The translations under genes and the position numbers were made by a program. Source: JASGCP01 sp965263285 (lineage in GTDB: Bacteria; Bacteroidota; Bacteroidia; Chitinophagales; Chitinophagaceae). Taken from it: 64,000 nt of DNA. Below the pieces are notes generated by a model. It ran no database searches. It was not told the origin of the DNA and saw only the letters and a program-made list of their open reading frames with translations. The number at the start of each line of letters is the position of its first letter. Position 1 is the first letter of the stretch. Below, piece by piece: positions 48,403 to 57,525 of this stretch. The stretch spans positions 62,001 to 126,000 of the forward strand of contig CBDHHD010000016.1 of the NCBI GenBank assembly GCA_965263285.1, given 5' to 3'.

Positions 48403-49809
48403 GAGACCATAAAAAAGATTGTGTAAGTTGGTTTTTAATTGTCTAAGAACTTTGTCAATCTTTCGGCAAAGATAATAATAAATTGGTGTAAAATATAACC
48501 CCAATTTTGAATTGGTTTTTGCCAGCTTTTTTCTATATTTTGAATAGCTAAAAAAATAGCCTTTGTAGCTGATTGTTTATCTACAAATTGTATTTTTGTT
48601 TTTGTATATTTTCGGATACCTCTGTTCATATTTTCTATCGTATTTGTTGTATAAATAACTTTTCTAATTTCTAAAGGCAAATCGAAATATCTTGTTAAAT
48701 GCTCCCAATTTTCTTTCCATGATTTAATAGCGTATTCATATTTTAGGTTCCATTTTTTTTCAAAATTATCCAATGCTTGTGTCGCCATGTCTTTACTCAC
48801 AGCGCCATATATATTTTTAAGCTCCTTACAAAATTCTTTTCTGTCTTTATAGGATACATGTTTGCAAGAATTTCTAATTTGATGTACAATACAAAGTTGA
48901 GTTAAAACCTTAGGGAATACTGTTTGTATAGCTTCTGTAAGGCCAGTTAAGTTATCAGAGCAACTTATGCATACATCTTGTACACCTCTTGCTTTTAGGT
49001 CTGTAAGCACCTTTAGCCAAAAGCTGGCTGATTCGGTTTCGCTTATCCAAATGCCTAATACTTCTTTTGTTCCGTCTGTTTTTAAGCCAATAATAATATA
49101 GGCGCACTGATGACTATATTGTCCATCTTGACGAATTCTTAATCTAATGCCATCCATCCAAAAAACCATATAAATAGGGTCTAGCGGTCTATTTTGCCAT
49201 TCTTTTATACTTTCTAATACTCTATTTGTAATATTTGATATGGTTGTTCCACTCAATTCTACCCCATAAGAATCTTTTATTAACTCGCTAATATCACTTG
49301 TTGTAAGTCCCTTGCCATACATGGATACCACAAGATCTTCAATACGGTTAGACATGCGTTGTCCTTTTGGAATAATTTGAGGTTCAAAAGATGCATTTCT
49401 ATCTCTGGGAATAGATAAAAGTATATTGCCTAAATTTTCTGTTTTAACCGTTTTGTCATAATAACCATTACGACTATTTTTTTGTTCTATTTGTCGTTTT
49501 TTATTTTTATTATATCCTAGATGGTAATCTAGTTCGCCCTGTAAAAGAGCTTCAACTCCTTGTTTAAATAAGTTAGCAAATAACTTATCAAAATCTGATA
49601 ATGTTTTGCAATCTTTAAAGAAATCATTTGAAATTTTCGATGATTCTGTGCTGTTGTTTTCTGTTCGCATAATATGTAAATTTTTAAGTAAATAAAATAG
49701 GGAAAAAAAATAATGAAATACTATTTTTGGGTTCACTTTGGTAGGGCTCCGCCCTCCCTTCGTTCCCCAAAAATAGTATTTCTATTTACACAATCTTTTT
49801 TATACTCCC
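48403..49809 (-). mobile_element. IS256-family insertion sequence, 1407 bp, with 8-bp target duplication
   Basis: The ends are imperfect inverted repeats sharing ATAAAAAAGATTGTGTAA (48409-48426 and, inverted, 49786-49803), each preceded by six terminal bases (GAGACC and GGGAGT, read inward). The element is flanked by identical 8-bp repeats TGTTTTTC at 48395-48402 and 49810-49817, as expected for IS256-type transposition. It carries one transposase gene. Both ends and the duplication are intact, so the insertion looks recent. Confidence 0.93.
48435..49670 (-). CDS. IS256-family (mutator-type) transposase
   Basis: DDE transposase of about 411 residues. Features in order: the N-terminal DYHLGYNKNKK region; MSNRIEDLVVSMYGKGLTTSDI; first catalytic Asp in FWMDGIRLRI; second Asp in CSDNLTGL followed by the family motif LCIVHQIRNS; and catalytic Glu in TTNTIENMNRGIRKYTK. 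The start chosen is ATG 49670 (MRTENNSTESS); the frame is open 22 codons further up to a GTG, but that part lies in the terminal repeat side and looks unused. The gene fills the element and appears intact, so it could be active and could also supply transposase to related short elements. Confidence 0.95.
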   Translation of the reverse strand: MRTENNSTESSKISNDFFKDCKTLSDFDKLFANLFKQGVEALLQGELDYHLGYNKNKKRQIEQKNSRNGYYDKTVKTENLGNILLSIPRDRNASFEPQIIPKGQRMSNRIEDLVVSMYGKGLTTSDISELIKDSYGVELSGTTISNITNRVLESIKEWQNRPLDPIYMVFWMDGIRLRIRQDGQYSHQCAYIIIGLKTDGTKEVLGIWISETESASFWLKVLTDLKARGVQDVCISCSDNLTGLTEAIQTVFPKVLTQLCIVHQIRNSCKHVSYKDRKEFCKELKNIYGAVSKDMATQALDNFEKKWNLKYEYAIKSWKENWEHLTRYFDLPLEIRKVIYTTNTIENMNRGIRKYTKTKIQFVDKQSATKAIFLAIQNIEKSWQKPIQNWGYILHQFIIIFAERLTKFLDN

Positions 49810-50032
49810 TGTTTTTCTGTGCATCCTCTATTTTTTAGATAGTCTCTATGTTTTTTTAAAAAAGCATTAAAACTAACTTCTTCTTTATTAGCAACATTCA
49901 ATGATTCCAATGACCTTTATCGATCGAGAGGATAGTTTCCAAAAATGCAATCTTTATGTCCATAAGAGCTACTAATTAAATTATCTAATGACATATTTAT
50001 ATTTTTTAAAAAATTAATAAAAAGCAAAGATA

Positions 50033-50065
50033 CCCCCCCCAGCAACCTTAAAAAAAGATATGACC
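50033..50065. repeat. Solitary family B right end with C-run
   Basis: Eight C residues, then AGCAACCTTAAAAAAAGATA and TGACC, match the right ends at 47936-47965 and 62872-62907. No left end lies nearby. It sits just upstream of the rpsA promoter. Confidence 0.65.
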
Positions 50066-50080
50066 CCCTTTTGAATCAAA

Positions 50081-50112
50081 TTTGATTAAAACAATATATT
50101 GTTTTACATTTG
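50081..50112 (+). promoter_or_regulatory. Promoter of rpsA
   Basis: TTTG (50081-50084) is followed after 20 bases by TACATTTG (50105-50112), a very good Bacteroidota -33/-7 pair. The start codon lies 33 bases downstream of the -7 element, giving a short leader. Confidence 0.7.
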
Positions 50113-50117
50113 CAGTC

Positions 50118-50135
50118 CCGATTTAAACCAATCGG
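50118..50135 (+). promoter_or_regulatory. Hairpin in the rpsA mRNA leader
   Basis: CCGATT and AATCGG form a perfect 6-bp stem around a 6-base loop, between the predicted transcription start and the ATG. The leader has no clear Shine-Dalgarno sequence. S1 is known to regulate its own translation in E. coli, so this stem may be a regulatory site. Confidence 0.5.
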
Positions 50136-50144
50136 ATTATTTTT

Positions 50145-52052
50145 ATGACACAATTTATTACTAAACACTTAAACGCAGATGAATCAGGATTGAGTAATGC
50201 ACAAGAAACACTTACTCATACTGCGTCAACAAAAGCACTTGACATAGAAGGAGCCCATGATGATTTTGACTGGTCTATTGACAAAAAAAATGTATCTGTC
50301 TATTCAAAAGAAGAAAGACTATCGTATGATAAAACATACGAGCAAACTTTTACACAAATCGAAAACAAACAAATTATTAATGGAACCATCGTAGCTATTA
50401 CAAAATCAGATGTTGTAGTTAATATTCATTATAAAAGCGATGGCCTTATACCCCTCAATGAATTTAGAGATATGCCTCATATTAAAGCAGGCGATATTAT
50501 AGAAGTAATGGTAGTAGAAAAAGAAGACAAAAATGGCGAAATTAATATCAGTAGAAGACAAGCTAAATTATTAAGAGCTTGGGAAAAAATTGTTGAATTA
50601 TGTAAAACAGGAGAAATCGTACAAGGTAAAGTAACCAGCAAAACTAAAGGAGGACTTATTGTAGAAATGTTTGGTTTAGAGACCTTTTTACCCGGCTCTC
50701 AAATTGATGTAAAACCTATAACAGACTATGACCAATTTGTAGGAAAGATAATGGAATTTAAAGTGGTAAAAATTAACGAGCAAATTAAAAATGCAGTTAT
50801 TTCTCATAAAGCATTGATTGAAAAAGATATGGAAGCGCAAAGAACAGAAATTATGGGAAGACTAGAAAAAGGCCAAATTTTAGAAGGTGTTGTAAAAAAC
50901 ATTACAGACTTTGGCGCCTTTATGGATTTAGGTGGATTAGATGGTTTGTTATATATTACCGATATCTCTTGGGGCAGAATTGGGCATCCAAGTGAAGTAT
51001 TACAAGTAGATCAAAAAATCCAAGTGGTGGTACTTGATTTTGATGATGATAAAAAACGCATTAGCTTAGGATTAAAACAACTCACACCTCGTCCTTGGGA
51101 TATTTTATCAGATGAAATAAAAGAAAGTGCTATTGTAAAAGGAAAATTAGTAAGCATTGAAGAATACGGTGCTTTTATAGAAATAGAGCCAGGAGTAGAA
51201 GGATTAATACATGTAAGCGAAATTAGCTGGGCTTCTTCTAATATTAGCTCAAAAGAGTTCTTTAAATTAGGCGATATATACGAAGTAAAAATCATTACCC
51301 TTGATAAAGAAAATAGAAAAATGAGCTTGTCTATTAAACAACTCACAGAAGATCCTTGGAATTCTATCGAAAGCAAATACCCTATTAGCTCAAAGCACTC
51401 AGCCATTGTTAAAAACATTATGCCATATGGCGTTTGGGTTGAATTAGAAATTGGTATTAGTGGCTTGATTCATGTAAGTGATTTAAGCTGGTTAAAAAGA
51501 TTTAACCACCCATCAGAATATGTAAAAATAGGCCAGCCTTTAGATATTATTATTCTAAATATTGATAAAGAAAACAGGAAATTACATCTCGGACATAAAC
51601 AATTAGAAGAAGATCCTTGGACTACATTAGAACCTATATTCGCTATCGGCTCTATTCATACAGGTACTATTGTAAGAAAAGAGTCTAATAAAGGTGCTAA
51701 TGTTCAATTACCATACGGCTTAGAGGGCTTTTGTCCTGCTAGACAACTAATGAAAGAAGACAACAGTAGCTTAAATAATGATGATACCGCTTCATTTATG
51801 ATTCTTGAATTTGATAGAAACGATAAAAGAATTATTGTAAGCCATTCTAAAATATGGGAGCAAGAACAAATAGAGCAAAAAGAAGCCGAAAGAATAGAAA
51901 AAAAGACAAAAATAGAAAAAACCAAAAAAGATATTAAGAACATTCAAGGAAAAATTGAAAAATCAACTTTTGGTGATATTGCAGGTTTCTCCGATATTCT
52001 TTCCAAATTATCACAAGATGGAGAAACACAAATCCCTAACAATAACGAATAA
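50145..52052 (+). CDS. rpsA: 30S ribosomal protein S1
   Basis: RNA-binding protein of the small subunit that helps start translation on mRNAs with weak ribosome-binding sites. The 635 residues contain about six S1 repeats: NGTIVAITKSDVVVNI (about 80), VQGKVTSKTKGGLIVEMFG (about 165), LEGVVKNITDFGAFMDLGG (about 247), VKGKLVSIEEYGAFIEIEPG (about 330), AIVKNIMPYGVWVELEIG (about 420) and HTGTIVRKESNKGANVQL (about 505). A charged Glu/Lys-rich tail follows. The first 70 residues are an acidic N-terminal extension typical of Bacteroidota S1. Confidence 0.95.
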   Translation: MTQFITKHLNADESGLSNAQETLTHTASTKALDIEGAHDDFDWSIDKKNVSVYSKEERLSYDKTYEQTFTQIENKQIINGTIVAITKSDVVVNIHYKSDGLIPLNEFRDMPHIKAGDIIEVMVVEKEDKNGEINISRRQAKLLRAWEKIVELCKTGEIVQGKVTSKTKGGLIVEMFGLETFLPGSQIDVKPITDYDQFVGKIMEFKVVKINEQIKNAVISHKALIEKDMEAQRTEIMGRLEKGQILEGVVKNITDFGAFMDLGGLDGLLYITDISWGRIGHPSEVLQVDQKIQVVVLDFDDDKKRISLGLKQLTPRPWDILSDEIKESAIVKGKLVSIEEYGAFIEIEPGVEGLIHVSEISWASSNISSKEFFKLGDIYEVKIITLDKENRKMSLSIKQLTEDPWNSIESKYPISSKHSAIVKNIMPYGVWVELEIGISGLIHVSDLSWLKRFNHPSEYVKIGQPLDIIILNIDKENRKLHLGHKQLEEDPWTTLEPIFAIGSIHTGTIVRKESNKGANVQLPYGLEGFCPARQLMKEDNSSLNNDDTASFMILEFDRNDKRIIVSHSKIWEQEQIEQKEAERIEKKTKIEKTKKDIKNIQGKIEKSTFGDIAGFSDILSKLSQDGETQIPNNNE

Positions 52053-52111
52053 CCAGTTTTTGAATAAGTAAAACAACATATATTCTATTTTTTGTTGTAA
52101 CAATATAATAT

Positions 52112-52765
52112 ATGTTATTTAAAGGTTTTTTCATTGTTTTACTTATTCAATTAGGTTTTTTAGTATTACCCGGACCCGACTTTTATTCAGTTATTCGCTT
52201 TGCTATAAAAAATGGGAAAAAAGCAGGTATCGTATGTACAACAGGTATTACTTTGGGTATACTATGGAATACTTTCTTCGTATATATATTAGGAGAGAAA
52301 CTACATAATGGATTACCTCTCGCTTACCTCCTTATCATGTCAATGGGATGTGCTTATATATTGTATATGGCAATTCAACTAATTATATCGGCATATAAAA
52401 ACACAACTACTACTCATCAAGATACAAACAATAATACTAACAATACTATTATAAAAGCGTTTATAGGGGGCTTTATATCTAATATCACAAATATAAAATT
52501 ATTATTATCTCTATCCACCATATTACCCTTAATTATACATTGGCCTACTCATATCATTTTAATTTTATGGTTTTTGATTGTAATGATTACATTCTTATGG
52601 TTTACTTTTGTCTCAATAATATTTACTAAAAAAAAGATAAGAAATATGTTTCTTAAGAAAATACGACTAATAGAATTTATAATAGGTACTATTCTTATTC
52701 TATTTGCCGGAGGGATTATTTTCGAATATATTATTCCCGCTGTTAACAAGTTCATACATCAATAA
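52112..52765 (+). CDS. LysE/RhtB-family amino acid exporter (copy 1)
   Basis: A 217-residue membrane protein with about six hydrophobic segments. It has the family signature near the N-terminus (GFLVLPGPDFYSVIRFAIKN) and GGFISNITNIK in the middle. LysE-type proteins export amino acids or related small molecules. It follows rpsA by 59 bases and may be read from its own start in AT-rich sequence. A second, clearly related copy lies 776 bases downstream beyond a mobile element. Confidence 0.87.
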   Translation: MLFKGFFIVLLIQLGFLVLPGPDFYSVIRFAIKNGKKAGIVCTTGITLGILWNTFFVYILGEKLHNGLPLAYLLIMSMGCAYILYMAIQLIISAYKNTTTTHQDTNNNTNNTIIKAFIGGFISNITNIKLLLSLSTILPLIIHWPTHIILILWFLIVMITFLWFTFVSIIFTKKKIRNMFLKKIRLIEFIIGTILILFAGGIIFEYIIPAVNKFIHQ

Positions 52766-52801
52766 AAATACGGTTACTTTTATGATTTAGTTTCTTTTTA
52801 T

Positions 52802-53464
52802 GGTATAACGACTTTTTTAGTGAACAATCGCAAAAATAATATATTTTTAAAAAAACCAATTTATTTTTGATTGTTGGCTACGGCTTTTTTTTAAGGTGCT
52901 GGAAGCATGGATTATTAAATAAATATAAACATGGAAATAATAGGAAATATCTGATGAGGACTGCCCTCAGATAAAGAGCGCTACAAAACGAGGTGAGCGA
53001 AGCGATCAGCGAGAATGTGGAGGCGGAAGTTTTTGTACATGAATCGTTATGATGAGCATAAAGTATGTACATAAAATATCACTATGGATAAGCTCATCAT
53101 AACGATTCATACCTAACCACCTCCCATTCATTCTCGCTAGCGTAGCGAGCCGTAGTTTTGTAGCTCTTTATCTGTAGGCTTGATTTTTTCTTTGTTTCTT
53201 TCTTTTGTATCAAGACAAAAGAAAGAAAAAGATATAAAAAATAAATGATGAATCTATACCTGAGTCATTACAAAAAAAGGTATAACGACTTTTTTAGTGG
53301 GGAGGGGTGATTTGACTTATTTGTAATAATAAAAATATTTTTAGTAAAAGTAACACAATATAGACTATTTTCTATTTTTATTAACACAACTTGCCTTAAA
53401 AAATTAAATCAAATTCATAAAAAAGGTGTATTTTACACCTGCTCACTAAGAAAGTCGTTATACC
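52802..53464. mobile_element. MITE-like element, copy 3 (663 bp), with perfect 8-bp target duplication
   Basis: The ends are family A inverted repeats (GGTATAACGACTTTTTTAGT at the left, its near complement at the right). CTTTTTAT occurs directly outside both ends (52794-52801 and 53465-53472). Inside are an internal family B left end, the long palindrome and the TTCTTTCTTTTGT hairpin. A second family A left end at about 53279 marks a 186-bp subelement, so this copy is nested or composite. A 64-codon minus-strand frame in it is repeat-derived. It separates the two LysE paralogues. Confidence 0.88.
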
Positions 53465-53541
53465 CTTTTTATTAAAACAAGGAAAATTAAACTTTTTCTT
53501 ATATATTATTTCTAATACTCATACAAACACAATAACACCCA

Positions 53542-54177
53542 ATGCTTGAAAGTTTTTTTCTTGTTTTATTCATCTTATTAGGCTTTCTAATATTACCAGG
53601 TCCTGATTTTTACTCTATTATTCGTTTTGCTATTCATAATGGTAGAAAAACAAGTATCCTATGTGCTGTTGGCATTAGTATAGGATATTTATGGAATGCT
53701 TCTTTTGCTTATCTTGTAGGAGAAGAATTATATACAGAATTTAAAATCATTTATACTCTTATCATATCTATAGGTTGTACCTACCTATTATATATGGCAG
53801 TTACCATTATTATAAAAGTTATTAAAGGCAAGTCAACAACAATAATATATAACAAGTCAAATAACACAAAAAACATTCATAGAAAAGCAGTATTAACAGG
53901 CTTTATATCTAATATAACCAATACTAAAACAATATTGATATCACTCACCATAATGCCCCTTATCATTAAATGGCCACTTCATTTTGTTATTCTTTTATTT
54001 GTTTGCAGATGCTTAATAGGCTTTGGGTGGTACTTTATTATTGCCATGGTGTTTAATGAGAAAATAAGAAGAATATTACTTAAACAAATGCGCTGGATAG
54101 ATATAATTATGGCTATTATTTTTATTTTATTTGTAAGTGATATAGTTATTAATTATGTTGCCCCAGCCATTAAATAA
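53542..54177 (+). CDS. LysE/RhtB-family amino acid exporter (copy 2)
   Basis: A 211-residue paralogue of the gene at 52112, with the same opening (GFLILPGPDFYSIIRFAIHN), the same central TGFISNITNTK and the same end (VINYVAPAIK against FEYIIPAVNK). The two genes probably arose by tandem duplication and were later separated by the 663-bp element. It converges on the hexosaminidase gene with a 14-base gap. The exported substrate is unknown. Confidence 0.87.
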   Translation: MLESFFLVLFILLGFLILPGPDFYSIIRFAIHNGRKTSILCAVGISIGYLWNASFAYLVGEELYTEFKIIYTLIISIGCTYLLYMAVTIIIKVIKGKSTTIIYNKSNNTKNIHRKAVLTGFISNITNTKTILISLTIMPLIIKWPLHFVILLFVCRCLIGFGWYFIIAMVFNEKIRRILLKQMRWIDIIMAIIFILFVSDIVINYVAPAIK

Positions 54178-54191
54178 ATACCCTATTTATA

Positions 54192-55880
54192 TTAGTTATT
54201 TCCCGGCATTGCTTCTTCATACAATCTAATGGGCAATGTTCCAACTGGTTTCTTTATACCTAAAAGCATTTGCATAGTAACATACTGAATAGTAGGATTA
54301 TCCTCATAAGCAACCAAGATATTTTTACCATGTATAAAAGATGGCAAAAGATAAGGAGAAGCTGATAATATCATCAACACATTTGGGTATTCACTTATCA
54401 ACTTAAAAAAAGAAAAATCATAAGAAGATAAACCAAAATGATGTGCTGGTCTCCAACCAATATCTCTTATATTTAATACAATTGGAATCTGGGGATGCGT
54501 AGCAACAAAAGACAAAATAGAATGTAATTGTATAGAGTCATTCAACGCACTTTGATAGTGCATTACAGTATAGTTTTTTTTCAATATATGTAAAAATGAA
54601 TCATTAGGATGTGTAGCCAATTCAACATATACCATTGAACTACCTCTATGTAATGGGAATAGCTGACGATTGGTTAATCGAAATAATGTAATAGCATGTG
54701 TAGCAATGCGCTGGATAAGTATATCTATTCCTCTGTTCAAATCTTCTACTAAATGATAGGAAGGGGGCGCACTCCAATGTGATAGGCCAAGATTATATTT
54801 TAATAGCAATATTTTTCTTACTTTATCATTAATCGTATTCCAATCAACTTGTTTCTTTTGTATGGCATCTTGAATAACAGCAATGGCTGTATCTACATTA
54901 CTTGGCAACAATAATATATCATTGCCTGCTATAAGCGATTGCCGAATGGCTTCTTTGCCTGTATAATGATCGGTAATTGCTTTCATATCTAAAGCATCGG
55001 ATATAACCAATCCCTTGAAATCCATACTATCTTTTAAATATCTCGTAATAATTACTTTAGAGAGAGAGGCAGGAAATGCCGTATCTACATTTGGAACTAA
55101 CAAATGACCTACCATAATAGCTGTAGCCCCTTCTCTAATAGATTGACGAAATGGATACAATTCTTCAGTGTCTAATTCTGATAGAGACTTCTCAACAACG
55201 GGTAAGGCTAAATGAGAATCAATGCTTACCGAACCATGACCAGGGAAATGTTTTAAACAGCCCATGACTCCTGCAGCATATAATCCCTTAACATATTGAT
55301 TGGCATTATACGAAACCATTTTTTTATTTTCACCATAACTTCTTATACTAATAATAGGATTTAATGGATTATTGTTAATATCTTCTATAGGACCAAAATC
55401 AATTTGAATACCCAAGCGTTTACATTGTTCCCCTATTAATTTGCCATATTGAAATACAATATCATTGTGTTGGTAATCGTTCATAGCTCCTAACATCATT
55501 TGATGAGGCAAAGGAATAACACTATCTATTCTCATAGCAACCCCCCACTCTGCATCTAATGATATGAATAGAGGACAACGAGAAATAGACTGGAATTGCC
55601 TAATAAGACAAAGCACTTGAGTAGGCGGATCTTTAAAAAAAATAAGCCCCCCTATCTTATATTTATTTAACAATGTACTAATGGAATCTATTTGATGTGT
55701 ACCCCAATCTGATGGCATACGAATAATGAGCAACTGTGTTATTTTATCTATGGGAGATAAAGTAGTAAACACACTATCTACCCAATGATTAGCTAACTTT
55801 GAAGGATGTAAAAAAAATTGCGATTGCGCTATATGAAAAGAAATAAAAAATAAAAAAAATAAATAAACTTTTTTTAGCAT
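54192..55880 (-). CDS. nagZ: Glycoside hydrolase family 3 beta-N-acetylhexosaminidase
   Basis: Cleaves terminal beta-N-acetylglucosamine, in NagZ-type enzymes from muropeptides during cell-wall recycling. The 562 residues start with a signal peptide (KKVYLFFLFFISFHIAQS). The GH3 barrel (about 30-370) has LFISLDAEWGVAMRI, KHFPGHGSVSIDSHLALP with the catalytic Asp-His pair, and LVISDALDMKAI with the nucleophile Asp. A further C-terminal domain of about 190 residues follows (FRLTNRQLFPLHRG ...). Many Bacteroidota homologues continue into a beta-lactamase domain, which is absent here. A dipeptide epimerase 5.5 kb away fits the same recycling pathway. Confidence 0.9.
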   Translation of the reverse strand: MLKKVYLFFLFFISFHIAQSQFFLHPSKLANHWVDSVFTTLSPIDKITQLLIIRMPSDWGTHQIDSISTLLNKYKIGGLIFFKDPPTQVLCLIRQFQSISRCPLFISLDAEWGVAMRIDSVIPLPHQMMLGAMNDYQHNDIVFQYGKLIGEQCKRLGIQIDFGPIEDINNNPLNPIISIRSYGENKKMVSYNANQYVKGLYAAGVMGCLKHFPGHGSVSIDSHLALPVVEKSLSELDTEELYPFRQSIREGATAIMVGHLLVPNVDTAFPASLSKVIITRYLKDSMDFKGLVISDALDMKAITDHYTGKEAIRQSLIAGNDILLLPSNVDTAIAVIQDAIQKKQVDWNTINDKVRKILLLKYNLGLSHWSAPPSYHLVEDLNRGIDILIQRIATHAITLFRLTNRQLFPLHRGSSMVYVELATHPNDSFLHILKKNYTVMHYQSALNDSIQLHSILSFVATHPQIPIVLNIRDIGWRPAHHFGLSSYDFSFFKLISEYPNVLMILSASPYLLPSFIHGKNILVAYEDNPTIQYVTMQMLLGIKKPVGTLPIRLYEEAMPGNN

Positions 55881-55889
55881 AAAAAATAA

Positions 55890-56294
55890 TTATGCTTTTT
55901 CCTCTTCTTCTCCTATAAAAGACATTCCATTTTTTTGCATCAGCTGAAACCACTGTACCATTTTCATTTTATCTTTTTGTTTTACTTTTTTATCATCCAA
56001 GGATGGATACACTTTAGTAAAATAGGTATTTATATCCGCATCATTTTTGACATCAGGGAGCGTTTCTGTATGATGCGCTTCCATTGCTTTAAAGATTTCT
56101 TCTAACTCAATTGTTTTGTTGCCCTTCACATACACTTCAATGGTCTTTAATTGTGATATAGCATTTGTTCTGTTCGCTATAAAAAAACTTTGTTTGATAT
56201 CTATGCTTTTTACAATAGCACCATCCGACTTGGTAGTAACAAGCTCATATAATCCAGGCTTACCCACAATAGAAAATATTTTAGCAAAATTCAT
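55890..56294 (-). CDS. DUF5606-type protein
   Basis: A 134-residue cytosolic protein beginning MNFAKIFSIVGKPGLYELV, the form typical of Bacteroidota DUF5606 proteins. It contains SIDIKQSFFIANRTNAISQLKTIEVYVK, helices with ALEIF-like acidic residues (ELEEIFKAME), and a C-terminal MVQWFQLMQKNGMSF. The frame is open further upstream, but ATG 56294 fits the family start. It lies nine bases upstream of the hexosaminidase gene on the same strand, so both may be cotranscribed. Function is unknown. Confidence 0.82.
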   Translation of the reverse strand: MNFAKIFSIVGKPGLYELVTTKSDGAIVKSIDIKQSFFIANRTNAISQLKTIEVYVKGNKTIELEEIFKAMEAHHTETLPDVKNDADINTYFTKVYPSLDDKKVKQKDKMKMVQWFQLMQKNGMSFIGEEEEKA

Positions 56295-56369
56295 ATTTCT
56301 TTTTTTTCTACAAAGAAAAGCATTTTTTTTAAAACTTTTCAATATAATTTAATAGATGCAAAGATTATT

Positions 56370-56392
56370 GGCTACATCCTTTTTCAGGCACT
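56370..56392. repeat. Solitary family B left-end remnant
   Basis: GGCTACATCCTTTTTCAGGC resembles the family B terminal repeat GGCTAC(A/G)(C/T)CTTTTTTTGAGG. No matching right end is near. Confidence 0.4.
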
Positions 56393-56415
56393 AAGAGGTT
56401 TTTAACAAATACAAC

Positions 56416-57000
56416 TTACAAAAGTAACTTTATAGTTGGATAAATCAAAGAAATAGGCAAACCCATAATATTATAATAATCTCCTTTAATAGAAGCAATC
56501 CCTACCATTCCTATCCACTCTTGTACACCATAACTGCCTGACTTATCATAGGGCTGATAGTTATCTACATAATACGAAATCTGTTCGGTAGTTAAAGGCA
56601 AAAAACTCACTTCGGTAGTGGCGCAAAATGTTTTTATATTATCATCATACAACAAAACAACACCTGTAATAACTTGATGCGTACGGTTGGATAACTTTTC
56701 TAACATGTGAATAGCATCTGCTCTATCCTTAGGTTTGCCTAATATCTCAGGTGGCGCATATACAATGGTATCAGCAGCTAATATTACACTTCCGGCATCC
56801 CCCCTATTTTCTTCTAACAAAAGCTGTTGGGTTGTATACGCTTTATGAGTAGCAATAAAAACAGAAACCTCTTGTGGAGATAAAGAAGACGGATACTCTT
56901 CTTTTGCATGAGAAACAACGACTTCAAAAGAAATGCCTGCTTCTGTTAATATAGACTGCCTTCGTAAAGATTGAGAGGCAAGAATTATTTTTCTACCCAT
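56416..57000 (-). CDS. maf: Maf-like nucleoside triphosphate pyrophosphatase
   Basis: House-cleaning enzyme that hydrolyses nucleoside triphosphates such as dTTP or UTP. About 194 residues. Motifs: GRKIILASQSLRRQSILTEAG at the N-terminus, AADTIV, GKPKDRADAIHML with RTHQVITGV, and YDKSGSYGVQEW followed by KGDYYNIMGLP. ATG 57000 is preferred over the GTG two codons earlier. The gene ends nine bases after the KdsC-like gene on the same strand, so the two are probably one transcript. Confidence 0.93.
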   Translation of the reverse strand: MGRKIILASQSLRRQSILTEAGISFEVVVSHAKEEYPSSLSPQEVSVFIATHKAYTTQQLLLEENRGDAGSVILAADTIVYAPPEILGKPKDRADAIHMLEKLSNRTHQVITGVVLLYDDNIKTFCATTEVSFLPLTTEQISYYVDNYQPYDKSGSYGVQEWIGMVGIASIKGDYYNIMGLPISLIYPTIKLLL

Positions 57001-57009
57001 ATACACTAT

Positions 57010-57516
57010 TTAGTTAAAATTCCAATCACCCCTTAATTGAAGAACCAATTGCATAACATCTCGTACAGCCCCCCTTCCTCCATTACAAATAGAAATATAA
57101 TGAGACACCAATTTAACTTCTGGCGAGGCATCTAAGGGACAAGCAGCTAAGCCTACTATTTTCATTGCTTCAATATCTAATATATCATCTCCAATAAAAG
57201 CAATATTCTCTAAAGCAGTATTTGTTTTTTTTGATAATAACAAAAGCGTATCTTTCTTAGGAAGCGGTTCTATAAATACATTTTTTACCCCTAAATGACT
57301 CCATCTATTAGCCATTATTTGAGAGTTAGACACGCTAATAATAGCCACTTCATATCCTACAGAAATAGCATGTTTAATTATAATGCCATCCTTTACATTA
57401 TTATAGCGCAACACATCATCGGGAGTAATTAGTATGTTATTATTCGTAAGCACACCATCTATATCAATAGCAAAACAAGAAATTTTTTTTAATCTTGACA
57501 ACAGACTTGTTGACAT
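57010..57516 (-). CDS. kdsC: KdsC-type HAD phosphatase (KDO 8-phosphate phosphatase)
   Basis: A 168-residue HAD subfamily III protein without a cap. Catalytic Asp residues stand in FAIDIDGVLTNNN (nucleophile and acid), the Ser of motif II in AIISVSNSQIM, the Lys in PKKDTL, and the last Asp pair in FIGDDILDIEAM. Length and motifs fit KdsC, which releases KDO from KDO 8-phosphate for lipopolysaccharide; related sugar phosphatases cannot be excluded. The C-terminal GGRGAVRDVMQLVL is typical of KdsC tails. It lies next to maf in the same direction. Confidence 0.9.
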   Translation of the reverse strand: MSTSLLSRLKKISCFAIDIDGVLTNNNILITPDDVLRYNNVKDGIIIKHAISVGYEVAIISVSNSQIMANRWSHLGVKNVFIEPLPKKDTLLLLSKKTNTALENIAFIGDDILDIEAMKIVGLAACPLDASPEVKLVSHYISICNGGRGAVRDVMQLVLQLRGDWNFN

Positions 57517-57525
57517 ATCATTTAT

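Larger units (their letters stand above)
48343..49994 (-). pseudogene. Small unknown gene with an in-frame stop, split by the IS256 element
   Basis: On the minus strand a frame starts at 49994 (MSLDNLISSSYGHKDCIFG), meets TAA at 49917-49919, and continues in the same frame (RSLESLNVANKEEVSFNAF, then KKHRDYLKNRGCTEK) to the IS element. Removing the element and one copy of its 8-bp duplication joins TGC ACA GAA AAA CA to T ATA GCT, giving HIAEQIERVKSVENYFY and a stop at 48343. The restored product would be about 77 residues. Two independent lesions show the gene is dead. I do not recognise the family. Confidence 0.7.

Noticed and set aside
48403..49809. The MITE-like elements as internal deletions of this IS256 element
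   Set aside because: Their ends (GGTATAACG, GGCTACGGC) do not match the IS256 ends (GAGACCATAAAAAAG); only the 8-bp duplication length is shared.
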